DNA of 64,000 nt from Cricetomys ansorgei (taxonomy: Eukaryota; Chordata; Mammalia; Rodentia; Nesomyidae). Every line of letters begins with the position of its first letter. The stretch's first letter is position 1. Below, in pieces: positions 55,439 through 64,000 of the stretch. A program made the position numbers and the translations under genes. The notes beneath the pieces are model-generated. The model searched no databases. It was not told the DNA's origin and saw only the letters and a program-made list of their open reading frames with translations. The stretch lies in assembly GCA_026225945.1 (NCBI GenBank), contig JAMJFZ010001089.1:6068501-6132500 (forward strand), read 5' to 3'.

Positions 55439-55745
55439 TTTAGTTACTTTCTTGTTACTATAACAAAATACCTGATGAAAGCAACCTAAGGAGAGGTTTA
55501 TTTATCATTCCTTGAGCAGGAGGCCACACACTGTGTTCGCTGCCAGGAAGCACAGACAGATGATTGCTGGCACCCAGCTAACTTTCCCCCTTTTCAGTGT
55601 AGGACCCCAGCCATGAGTCAGTGCCACCCACATTCAGGGAGAATCTTCTCTCCTTAGTTACAACTTTCTGAAAAACACTTCATAGACACTCCCAGAGATG
55701 TTTTCTCCCCCATGGAGATTCTAAAAGCAGTCAACTCAGCAATAA
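55439..55745 (-). mobile_element. MaLR-like LTR
   Basis: 'ttagttactttcttgttactataacaaaatacctgatgaaagcaacc', 'ctggcacccagctaactttccccc', 'aggaccccagccatgagtcagtgccacccacattcagggagaatctt' form a common rodent LTR-like repeat in complement. Same family as 56119-56430. Confidence 0.7.
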
Positions 55746-55789
55746 AAATGAGTCATCTCAGTGGCACATACTTATTGTATTAGTTACTT

Positions 55790-56112
55790 TTGGGAATATG
55801 TGCGTGTACTCACTCATCTGGCAAATGAGTGCGTGTACACGTATGGTGTGGGTGCGTGCACGTAGAGACTAGCAGTTGATGTCAATGTCAGGTGTCTGCC
55901 TGTATTACTCTCCACCTTATTTTCTGAGACATAATCTCTCACTGAGCCTGGAACTCAAGTTTGTGCTAGAGTGGTCAGGAAGCCTCCAGGATCCATCTGT
56001 TTCTGCCCTCCCTCCCTCTCTCAGCACTGGGATTATGGGTATGTGCTACCGCATCAAATTTTTAAATAGATACTGAGGATTATGGACTCGGGTCCTCTGA
56101 GCCGTCTCCCCA
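55790..56112 (-). mobile_element. B3A SINE
   Basis: Complement of B3A: 'tgatgtcaatgtcaggtgtctgcctgtattactctccaccttattttctgagacataatctctcactgagcctggaactc', 'cactgggattatgggtatgtgctac', 'ctcgggtcctctgagccgtctccccagcccc'. Confidence 0.85.
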
Positions 56113-56118
56113 GCCCCT

Positions 56119-56430
56119 TAGTTACTGTTTTCTTTGTCACTGTGCCCAAACACCTGAGCAGAAGCAACTCAGCATAAGAAAGGTAACATTGATTCATGGT
56201 TTTTCAGTATCCCTCCATCCTGGAGGAGAAAGCTTAGAAGCAGCAGCTCACTGGACCAGGAAGCAGAAAGATGATAATATTGGCCCTCAGCTGACAGTAC
56301 CCCAGGCCACATGCTAGTATCACCCCACATTCAGAGAGGATCTTACCCACTTAGCTAATTTTCTCTAAAAATACTCTCACAGATACACTCAGAGATTTGC
56401 TTCACTAACACCCTATACAAAAATCTCTTA
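56119..56430 (-). mobile_element. MaLR-like LTR, second copy
   Basis: Aligns along its length with 55439-55745 ('ttagttactgttttctttgtcactgtgccc', 'tattggccctcagctgacagtaccccaggccacatgctagtatcaccccacattcagagagg'), separated by the B3A. Each copy has its own start, so these are two insertions, not one split element. Confidence 0.68.
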
Positions 56431-56469
56431 TCAGTCCGAGTAGACCATGAAGATTAAGCATCACTTCTA

Positions 56470-56562
56470 TTTGCCTCCTAGGCAAATTCAGGAGGGTTTC
56501 AAGTTCAAGGCCAAATTGGGCTACATGGCAAGACCGAAATCAATTCACCCTTTGCCCCATCC
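56470..56562 (+). mobile_element. SINE fragment
   Basis: 'aggagggtttcaagttcaaggccaaattgggctacatggcaagacc' is a B1/B4-like right part. Confidence 0.5.
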
Positions 56563-56616
56563 TTCAAAAAAAGAAAAAGGAAATGTAACTAAGACACTAA
56601 GTGAATACAAAAAAAG

Positions 56617-56648
56617 GAGGAGGAGGAGGAGGAGGAGCAGGAGGAGGA
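56617..56648 (+). repeat. (GGA)n microsatellite
   Basis: Short GGA triplet array. Confidence 0.93.
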
Positions 56649-56651
56649 ATT

Positions 56652-56802
56652 CCAGGTGGTGATGCATTCCTGTAATCCCAGCACATGAGAAACGCAGCAA
56701 AGAGGATCAGTAGTTTAAAGCCAGGCTCAGCAATGTAGTGAGTTCAAGTCTAGCCTGGGCTAAATGAGACCCTGTGTCAACAAGCAAGCAAGCAATCAAA
56801 CA
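56652..56802 (+). mobile_element. Diverged B1-like SINE
   Basis: 'ccaggtggtgatgcattcctgtaatcccagcacatgagaa', 'taaagccaggctcagcaatgtagtgagttcaagtctagcctgggctaaatgagaccctg' with a CAAG-rich tail. Confidence 0.75.
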
Positions 56803-57037
56803 AAATGAAAGGGCAGCCCAGCCTTGGTAAACGTATTTACACAGGGCCTAACATCATCACATTTGAAGTAATACCGTGTGTGTGGCAGGGGTGGGGGAAG
56901 GGGGGAGCCCGGGAGTATTCTTACAGCTAATACTAGGCAAGTCCCACTCATTGGAAAAAATGAAAAGGCCAGTCCAACAGCTAAATCTACAAACCCTTAA
57001 ACACTAGCCAAGATACTCTCTGAACCACCTGTTTAAA
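56803..57037. other. Unique sequence
   Basis: Short G-rich run near 56886-56906; nothing else. Confidence 0.4.
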
Positions 57038-57186
57038 ACAGAGCTGGAAAGAGGGCTCAATGCTTAAGAGCGTGGGTACCTGAGTTGTGTCCCCAGCACC
57101 CATGCCAAATGCCTCCCAACCAGCTACCTGTAACTCCAGATCCAGAGGCTCTAATGCCCTCTTCTGGACTCTGTGAGCACCTGCAC

Positions 57187-57226
<40 letters not shown>

Positions 57227-57250
57227 CACTTGTATCATTTTTAAGAATTA
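57038..57250 (+). mobile_element. B2/B3 SINE with (CA)n tail
   Basis: 'agagctggaaagagggctcaatgcttaagagcgtgggtacctgagttgtgtccccagcaccca', 'taactccagatccagaggctctaatgccctcttctggactctgtgagcacctgc', then (CA)n at 57189-57224. Confidence 0.88.
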
Positions 57251-57356
57251 ATGAACTCTTCAGGAAAAAAAAAAAGATCACTTAAAGTTCTCATTTAAAG
57301 AATTGTGAGAAGTTAGATTAGGGGCACTTCAAGATGTTTCAAGAAGGTTGCATGCA

Positions 57357-57402
57357 TGAGTGTGTGTGAGTGTGTGTGTATGTGTGTGTGTGTGTGTGTG
57401 CA
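57357..57402 (+). repeat. (TG)n microsatellite
   Basis: TG array with GAGT interruptions. Confidence 0.93.
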
Positions 57403-57541
57403 AACATACCTGAACACAAGCAGAAGATGCTGGAGGATGCATGTTGTTTGAAATAAAAAGATAAGAGAACAGAGACTACCACCAACGTGTCAGAGAAACA
57501 AAACTGGACAAAATGCTTAAAGTCAGGCCAGGCTTCGTACG

Positions 57542-57760
57542 TGTCTTAGCCAGCTCCGGCTGCTGAAACTCAAAACCCCAAACCAGGACTTGAACAGCAA
57601 ACACTGGTCTCCCAAGATCAGGCACTAGCACAGTGAGGAGCAGTGAGTCCCTGTTCCTGTCTTCCTGGAAGGCGTCATCTCCTCACACGTCATCACGTGG
57701 CCTTTGTTGGTGCGCTCACTGACAAAGTAAATTTAGCAATTTCTGCACACATTTTATGTG
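57542..57760 (-). mobile_element. MST/MLT1-like MaLR LTR fragment
   Basis: 'tgtcttagccagctccggctgctgaaactcaaaaccccaaaccaggacttgaacagcaaac', 'ctcccaagatcaggcac', 'gtcatcacgtgg' are the 3' end of an old MaLR LTR in complement. Confidence 0.6.
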
Positions 57761-57804
57761 TTTGTCGTAAACATGTGTTTATAAGGAAGCCCTCTTACAA
57801 GTTT

Positions 57805-57965
57805 GCTTTGGGTTAATCATTCATTTGACAATCAAGAAACATTGTAACTGACTGTACTATGTGCGGTCGTAGACCTTGGAGGATTCAGCGAGGAAAAAAT
57901 TTTTATAGATCTTGTCCTCGTGGGGAAAGGAGAGAGAGAATGAACCAGCGAACTGAGAAAGGAGT
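57805..57965 (+). mobile_element. L2-like fragment
   Basis: 'aatcattcatttgacaatcaagaaacattgtaactgactgtactatgtgcggtcgtagaccttggaggattcagcg' resembles the mammalian L2 'attcaacaaatatttattgag...ctatgtgccagg' segment. Weak by eye. Confidence 0.45.
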
Positions 57966-58247
57966 TTGGGCGCCCGTGGCTTATGTTGTCCTTCATGTGT
58001 AGCAGTCCATAGAATGGAAAGAAGGCAGGAAGAGAAGATGATGATGAACTTTCCTAAGAAAGACAGAACTGATTTTGATAATGTAGGCTCCATGAGGAAT
58101 TGCTCTCATCCTCCAGTGCTCTGGTATGACCATCGGACACATATTAAAGAACCTTCGAGGTAGATCCTAGGCATAGGTCCCTGTAAACAGTGTGAGTCTG
58201 TTCCCTTTCCATCTCTGATCTGCTGCCTAGCTAATGATGTTAGCAGT

Positions 58248-58416
58248 TTGGCCACCACGTGTTCCCACCATGATGGGGCTCAAAGAGTTGGGTGACTCAT
58301 CTTGGGCTGCAGCCTTCCGGAGCCATGAACCAAAACAAGTACTTTTTTTCCCCCTCTTTACAAGTTAACTATCTCAGGCATTTCACTGTAGTAACACGAA
58401 TCGGATACCTAATAGT
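58248..58416 (+). mobile_element. MaLR-like LTR, 3' fragment
   Basis: 'ccaccacgtgttcccaccatgatggggctc', 'gagccatgaaccaaaacaagtac', 'aactatctcaggcatttcactgtagtaacacgaatcggatacctaat' follow the 3' end of a MaLR-type LTR. Confidence 0.6.
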
Positions 58417-58487
58417 CTTAGAAAAACATTTGCAGGTGCAATGATATTTGAAAGCCTTTTTTTTTTTTTTTCAGTGATGAAGACACG

Positions 58488-58660
58488 GTGCATTTAGAAG
58501 CGTTTATTGGATGTCTGTCCCACTGTGCTTTGTGGGTACAAAGATAGATAAAACAGCAAGACACTAACCTTGACAGACAGTATCTCTGAAACTACTCAAG
58601 GAAACCAACAAGTACAGTGTGACGAGTTCTAGAAAGGAATCAAAGAGAAGAGTTGGGAGA
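58488..58660 (+). mobile_element. L2-like fragment
   Basis: 'gcgtttattggatgtctgtcccactgtgctttgtgggtacaaagatagataaaacagcaagacactaaccttgacagacagtatctc' resembles an L2 3' region. Weak. Confidence 0.4.
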
Positions 58661-59639
58661 GATAGAGGACTCATGAACAGACACCTTAGGGAGTGTGGGG
58701 GGAGCTCTCATAGGGGTGGAATTGGCTGTGATAGGTCATAAGAAGAGCTCTCTGTAGCATTCTGTAATGAACATTCTTGTGCCCAGAGCTCTGGGTCCTA
58801 GGAGCCAATGACAGTGAAGTTGTCCTGATCCACAAAAGAGGGGAAGAGTGCAGAAGGCTAGGATCGATTTCTTTAGAAAAAAAGACTGGCCAAGGACGGT
58901 TTGCAGAGAAATACAACTGAAGAAGCCACAGCAAAGACAACAGCAGATTCGTCAATTCTAAGGCAAAAATTATATGGATGATAAAGGAAAGACTCCCATT
59001 AGAGACGTTTGTCGCACTCCCTAGAACACCAGGTACACAACATTTAAAATAATAACTGTTAAATTGGACTGAGTAAGTATGTAATTGGATATTTTAATAT
59101 ACAAAATGCCAGTTCTGGATTAGTGTAAGATATTATCCAACCAGAGAAAGGCAAAAGAGCAAGGTGCTATTTTTACATATTTATAAGGCCCGAACAGGTT
59201 AATGCATATTCTTGACATCACAGATTTATTTCTATGTTAATTTACTCTCAGAAAACATGTATAACTATAATATACATGGTGAGAAAGTAATTTTATTCAT
59301 ATATTTGGACATAAAAAATATCATTATGCAGTCTAATAATCCCAGTTGACAGTTAGAATCATTTTTTTCCAAAAAAAATATATATAACAGATATATTAAG
59401 AAAGAATTCAAGAAAAGCAACGACCACGCTCTGGTCGGGTGCCTCTGTTTTCTGGGTGGCACTGATTTATGCCATTAGGCACAGTCATTTGCGAGTCTGT
59501 TTTGTGAGCAATGCCTAGCTGAGCTCGCCTTTTATACAGCATTATGAAAAGTTGTTCCCCATTTGCATTTGAACAGGAAGCTGGCTGAAGAACATAGGCC
59601 TGGATTTTGCTGACCATGGAGAAAGCAGCTCAGAGCTGT
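58661..59639. other. Unique sequence, no gene seen
   Basis: 59160-59400 is AT-rich without repeats. No exon recognised. Confidence 0.4.
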
Positions 59640-59915
59640 CTTATATATACACACATATACACTAAATATATACATATACGTGTATATGTATACATATACA
59701 TACATAAATATATAATATGTAAATATATACATACGTATACATACATAAATGCATACATATATACATACATATATATGCACATACATAAATATATACATAT
59801 ACATGTATATGTATATATACATATATACACTAAACAATGTACAATATGTTTATATATTATATATTACATATTTGTATATTATATGCATTTTATATATTTA
59901 CACATAAATATATAC
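59640..59915. repeat. (TATACA)n/(TATG)n AT-rich tract with long palindrome
   Basis: About 275 bp of alternating purine/pyrimidine TA, CA and TG steps. It contains a perfect 30-bp palindrome at 59789-59818 centred on CA|TG. The Tyr/Ile/His-rich frames here are its translation. Confidence 0.95.
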
Positions 59916-59952
59916 TTTTTTAACATTAAGGTGAAAGCACAGCTATTTTAGA

Positions 59953-59990
59953 CGCACACACGCATGCACGCATGCACGCACACATACAGT
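59953..59990 (+). repeat. (CA)n/(GCAC)n microsatellite
   Basis: Alternating CA with CGCATGCACG units. Confidence 0.9.
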
Positions 59991-60013
59991 TTAACCTTAA
60001 GATGAGAATACAG

Positions 60014-60350
60014 AGGCTGGGGGATGGCTCAGTTGGTAAAAGCACTAGCCACTTAAGCCTGACACACCAAGCTTGATCCCCGGAACCCACAGAAAAAACT
60101 CCATGTAGTGATGCTTATCTGTAGTCCTTTTGCTACTAAAGCAATATAGGAGGAGACAGGAGAATTGTGTGGAAGCTCGGGGACCAGCTAGCCTGGAGTA
60201 CTGCACAGTGCAGCAACAGAAACAGGGGAGACCCTGCTTCAAAGAGTGAAGGGAGAAACCAACTTCCGCAAGCTGCCCTCTGACCTCCAGGAATGCTCCA
60301 CTACATGTGTGGTATGTTCCTAACTACCTTCTCCCACGCGCGCACACTTT
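60014..60350 (+). mobile_element. B3A SINE
   Basis: 'gaggctgggggatggctcagttggtaaaagcactagccacttaagcctgacacaccaagcttgatccccggaaccca', 'tgatgcttatctgtagtcc', 'ggagaccctgcttcaaagagtgaag', 'gcaagctgccctctgacctcc'. Confidence 0.85.
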
Positions 60351-60518
60351 AACCTTAGAATGAGAAGTATATGTCAATGGACCCATAGCAAAGCACTCTT
60401 TCCTGTGCAGTATAAAAAAAAAACAATCCATGCCCAGTTCTTTTTGCTATTGGTTCAGTGTCTTGCAGAATAAGGAAACATTGTTTCATTCCTTTTCTTC
60501 CCTTTAAAGAACTTTATT

Positions 60519-60680
60519 GCTGGGCGGTGGTGGTGCATGCCTTTAATCCCAGCACTCAGGAGACAGAGGCAGGCAGATCTCTGTGAGTTCTAAGTCAGCC
60601 TGGTCTACAGAGTGAGTTCCAGGACAGGCGGAGTTACAACAGAGAAACCCTGTATTGAAAAACAAAACAAAACAAAAACC
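60519..60680 (+). mobile_element. B1 SINE
   Basis: Well-preserved, full-length B1 ('gctgggcggtggtggtgcatgcctttaatcccagcactcaggag...agttacaacagagaaaccctgt') with an (AAAAC)n tail. Confidence 0.95.
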
Positions 60681-62146
60681 TTTGTTTTTAGATGAAAATG
60701 AACTCATTAGGGATGAGAGTCTGCCAAAGGCTCAGTCCAGCCAGTGAGTAGCAAGTCAATGCTGCTTGCCCTGAGAACTGCAGCCCGGGTCTCCCACCAC
60801 CACCACCAAGTCTCTCCGTGTGTAACCACAGAGAATTGATCTAGGCGCTCTTTGCTTTTCTCTGCTCTGCCTCTTCTTGACCTTGAAGATTTGTGAGTGC
60901 TCTGGCTTTCCCTCCAGCCCCATCCACAACCCCTCCATGGAGAAAAACCTTGGCTTGGAGGCCTGGCAGCCAGAGAAACTGGTTCTGCACAGCCAGGGGG
61001 AAAAATGACAGCTTTTCATAGTGAGCCGCTGTGCTCATAAACAGCAATGGGTAGCGTTCAGACAGGTCTGGACCTGCCTTTCAAAATGCCTGACCAGCCA
61101 GGAAGGCAGCGAAATCTTCAGGGAATATCAGTGACTCTTTAGATAATGCCACAGAGTAGCTCAGTTATGTTTACAGCCTTGAGGCTCAAAGGTGGCATCT
61201 CTGGCTACTGATTCCTACAAGGGAAGGACCAGCTTCCCTGAGCAGCCCTTCTACCTGGTGGCAAAGGAGACAGGAACAAGGAGGGAAGTTAACTTTGGTA
61301 AAGCAGGAAGCATCCAGAAAGCTGGCACAAGCCCTGTAACCTTACCTTTGAGGTAAGAAAGCCAGCTGCTTTGCCTGGAACTTGCATGCATTCATGTTTG
61401 AGGAAGTAGATTCCTGCAGGGTTCATTTAGCTGTCGTCTTGTTCATGGGAAGTGTGTGACATACAGCCAAACACCCAGATGCACAAGTAAGTTCTTAGAA
61501 GGGTCATGATGAAATCTGGGATCCACAAGGGATTCATTTGGTAACAATTAGGTGGTCAACCCAACCTGAAGAGTGAATGTTTCATCTCCATCTGAGACTA
61601 AGAGAAATAATGACTTGGAAGATGAAGGCTCAGTGCTGACTCTCTATACTGATGACTTCCTGAAAAGGTGGGAGGGGGCGGCAGAGGGGGGGAAGCCAGG
61701 AGGAAAATAGATTGTCATTTTCGTATTACAATGTTATTTCACTTTTATGAGATAGTTGGTTTATTTCGCAGGTCTAGTATTGGAGCAATGGGAACTAAAG
61801 ATCTTTAGGTTTATAACCACACCAGGGAGTTATGAAAGTGAGACTGTTTATGTATTATCTTTAATATGCACTCAGCAGTACTTACTAGTAGGTCTCTTTG
61901 GGGAAATTAACATTGAAATGGTTTCTGTATTTAAGACCTTGAAGCCTCCCATGTATGTTGAATTAACCTACTCTATAAGCACAATGCGAGGTGCAGAAAA
62001 AACAAACATCACCAAACAAAGGAATACCATCGTCTCTTTTTTTTTTTTTTCTACTGGACTCGGGTAGAGTCTAGGAGAAATCTGTCGTAGCCTTTATTTT
62101 TAAGACATAGACACACATTCCTATAAAGGGCAAACTGTGAGGTAAT
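60681..62146. other. Unique sequence, no gene seen
   Basis: G-rich run near 61668-61692 and poly-T at 62036-62051. Open frames at 60756-61047 (minus) and 61756-62067 (plus) lack domains. Confidence 0.4.
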
Positions 62147-62174
62147 GGCATGGTGACTCATGCCTGTAATCCCG
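62147..62174 (+). mobile_element. B1-like SINE, left piece
   Basis: 'ggcatggtgactcatgcctgtaatccc' is the start of a 7SL-type SINE, broken exactly where 'agcactcagg' should follow. The matching right part lies at 63188. Confidence 0.7.
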
Positions 62175-62910
62175 AGGCATCCAGTAGGGACCATCTCCTG
62201 TCTCTAACTCGGTTCTTGTCTTGTTCTCTCCAAGAATGAGATGGGAAGACAATGAAGTATACAGACGGGAGGTACTTTATTGCTAATTTGGGACTAACAA
62301 CTTTACAAAGGATAAAACAACTTAGAATAGATTGTCGCGTGGCATTCAAATGAAACAGCTTTAAACTCCCAGTAGCAGCAAGATGCCCACGGAGAGCCAT
62401 CACAGGTCGGAGGAATGTTACTGTTCCTGGAAATGTTACAGCTCTGAAGGCTTTGGGATGCCAGCCAAAGGTAGATCCCTGAAGAGAAGGTCTACGGTCT
62501 GGGGATACTAAAAACCGACACAGGAGCAACAGGTCTCTGAGCTGTGGGTCTCTGCATCTGGAGGCTGGGGACTTCTGCTGCAATACATTTCCTCTCTGCA
62601 GCCAAGGGCGGAGTCTCGAAGGCTGAGATGAGAATGAGTCCCCTCCACCTGGAGAGTACCGCTCCATGGAACACCCTGCTGGGGGGCAAAAAGCCTTAGG
62701 CACTGGGGCCCTTGTCTCTGGAGAGTCCATCTTAGGGGGGAGGTCTTGAAGGCAGCCCTGTGTTCCAAAGCCTGAATCTATATGGTGCCAGCTGAACCTA
62801 GCTGAGCCATCTGGGCCCTGATTGGCTGAGTGTGGGCATGCATATAAGGTAAAAAAATTAAGACCAACCAGAGAAGAGAAGTCAAATATAGCGAGGCACT
62901 GGAAGAGCAC
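62158..62910 (-). other. 250-codon open frame, no recognised domain
   Basis: Longest open frame in the window. Its product shows no signal peptide, membrane segment or motif I recognise, and is rich in Ser, Pro, Arg and Leu in an unstructured pattern. The frame runs into a SINE at its end. It lies in the block that separates two halves of a SINE. On the same strand there is a CCAAT box (complement of attgg at 62822) upstream and AATAAA (complement at 62276-62281) downstream, which also fits an LTR-like or retroposed unit. Probably not a cellular gene. Confidence 0.15.
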
Positions 62911-63187
62911 TGAGCCCGCCGAACGAACCAGATCAAGTCCTTAGCTCTCTGCCTCTGCAGATTCCTGTTAAAAAAAAAAAAAGTGCCCACCTGTTCAGGA
63001 TGCCATCGCAGCCCTCCTAGGGTGCTGGCTCTTTCAGGCGGGCAGGGATTTCACTCCACTGAGGGTTTTGGCTTCTTTTGCAGTTCTACTGCTGTGCCAT
63101 AAGCTATCAGCCGTCCACCCTTGGTGCTTAAGTCTGCCAGCTGCCACAAAGCTCCACGTGAGGGGATGGGACACTACCCCCAAAACT
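62175..63187. mobile_element. About 1-kb block inserted in a SINE, identity unknown
   Basis: The block separates 'gtaatccc' from 'agcactcagg' of one SINE. It contains a poly-A run at about 62969-62982, a plus-strand ATTGG/TATAAGG pair at 62822-62847, and AATAAA on the minus strand at 62281. I find no clear target repeat, so its class (LTR-like or retroposed) is unresolved. Confidence 0.4.
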
Positions 63188-63298
63188 AGCACTCAGGAGC
63201 CTGAGGCAAGACCACACAAAGTTCAAGACCACACAAAGTTCAAGACCAGACTGGACAGCCTAGTGAGAACCTGTCTCAAGGAAGAAAAAAGAAAGTAG
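63188..63298 (+). mobile_element. B1-like SINE, right piece
   Basis: 'agcactcaggagcctgaggcaagacc...agaccagactggacagcctagtgagaacctgtctcaagg'. It carries a 17-bp tandem duplication at 63208-63241. Confidence 0.75.
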
Positions 63299-63302
63299 GC
63301 GG

Positions 63303-63350
63303 GTGTGTGTGTGTGTGTGTGTGTGTGCGTGCGTGCACACACACACACAC
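63303..63350. repeat. (GT)n/(AC)n inverted microsatellite
   Basis: GT units, a GCGTGCGTGC centre, then AC units, so that the two halves are complementary. Confidence 0.93.
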
Positions 63351-63547
63351 TAAAACTATGACATTAGAAATTTTAGTATTTTGTAAAAAATAGTGCATAT
63401 GATTATGAAGAGTTACAAACACGAGACTAAGTCAATTGTAGTTTCCATAGGTCGACATGTATAATCCACAGCCAGAGAAAGTTCACAAAATCAGGAAATA
63501 ATTTCCTACCTGTTAGATAAAAAAATCCAATGGGTTTTTGGTTTTTT
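63351..63547. other. Unique sequence
   Basis: Nothing recognised. Confidence 0.4.
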
Positions 63548-63705
63548 TGTTTGTTAGTTTCTGAGACTGGGTCTCATATCATGTAGCCCACGCTGGCCTT
63601 GAGCTCTCCATGTAGCAGAGAATGACCTTGAGCTCCTGATCCTTCTCCCTCCACCTCCCAAATGCTGGGATTAGAGGCGGGCACCACCCTGCCCAGCCAT
63701 ACTGG
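63548..63705 (-). mobile_element. B1/B4-like SINE
   Basis: 'ttctgagactgggtctcatatcatgtagcccacgctggccttgagctctccatgtagcagagaatgaccttgagctcctgatccttctccctccacctcccaaatgctgggattagaggcgggcacc' is a long 7SL-type complement with a duplicated middle. Confidence 0.85.
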
Positions 63706-64000
63706 GTGTAAATCCTAAATCCTCAATCCTCTAGCACGTGTGTAATGCCACAGTTTTGACAAGATTGATAGTTTATTTCCACACAATGTGTGTAAAAAGC
63801 TGTTCCTATTACTCTGGAGTCTATGCACAATGAATATCAAGTTTTAAAAAATAGCATTCTTATGTGTAGAGCAATAGAAAAAAAAAGGAATCTGGAATTC
63901 AAGCTAGTTTTTAAAACAATTTATATGCAAAGGTTAAGCATTTCTTTATCTACAGTGTATATTTTTCCTACTGCAGAAGTTGTAATTCTTGTACACATTG
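63706..64000. other. Unique AT-rich sequence
   Basis: No gene or known repeat seen up to the window end. Confidence 0.4.

Noticed and set aside
55439..56430. One LTR split by a B3A SINE
   Set aside because: Both flanking pieces begin with the same 'ttagttac' end and align along their length, so they are two copies rather than two halves.
59532..59951. Tyr/Ile/His-rich frames on both strands
   Set aside because: Translation of the AT-rich TATACA/TATG tract.

Overview
This window is mammalian and comes from a muroid rodent. The evidence is the dense mix of rodent-only repeats on both strands: B1 (7SL-derived), B2/B3/B3A and ID (tRNA-derived), B4/RSINE1 fusions, MT- and ORR1-like MaLR LTRs, a URR1 hAT element, rodent LINE-1 3' ends, and long (TG)n, (GA)n, (GGAA)n and (GATA)n arrays. 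Older mammal-wide layers (MIR, L2-like, MLT1/MST-like LTRs, old L1) lie beneath. The better-preserved B1 copies read 'gatctctgtgagttc' and often 'gagttacaacagagaaac', which is not the house-mouse young B1 form; I therefore suggest a non-Mus muroid but cannot name the species.

I found no protein-coding gene, tRNA, rRNA or recognisable ncRNA gene that I can support. The long open frames are either translations of repeats (poly-TH, poly-KE, poly-IYLS runs from microsatellites) or frames without recognisable domains. The longest, 250 codons on the minus strand at 62158-62910, lies in a block that appears to have inserted into a SINE. The window is best read as intergenic or intronic DNA in a gene-poor region.

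Layout. 1-8 kb: sparse SINEs, an MT-type LTR, a MaLR-like LTR and a non-repetitive AT-rich block near 2.5 kb. 8-13 kb: a CpG-enriched block next to a 250-bp purine array, then SINE clusters. 13-17.7 kb: mostly unique sequence with an MST-like LTR, a MIR, and a diverged direct duplication. 18.6-20.5 kb: three LTRs nested inside one another. 21-27.6 kb: old L1/MST remnants and a SINE cluster. 27.9-28.4 kb: the best candidate conserved regulatory block, with two perfect inverted repeats. 28.7-36.9 kb: LTRs, MIR, a B1 nested in a tRNA-SINE, and long unique stretches. 37-41.5 kb: another candidate regulatory block, an L1 with a 40-bp minisatellite, and a third copy of the ORR1-like LTR. 42-47.3 kb: GATA array, a promoter-bearing solo LTR, a URR1 transposon, a MIR and a candidate conserved block. 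48-58 kb: dense SINE/LTR mosaic, including a clean LINE-1-type insertion with 15-bp target duplications. 59-64 kb: an AT-rich palindromic tract, B3A and B1, the split SINE, and a (GT)n/(AC)n inverted microsatellite.

The strongest results are mechanistic: several insertions can be dated relative to each other from nesting and exact target-site duplications. The regulatory calls are inference from sequence texture only and need cross-species alignment. No novel gene system is visible.
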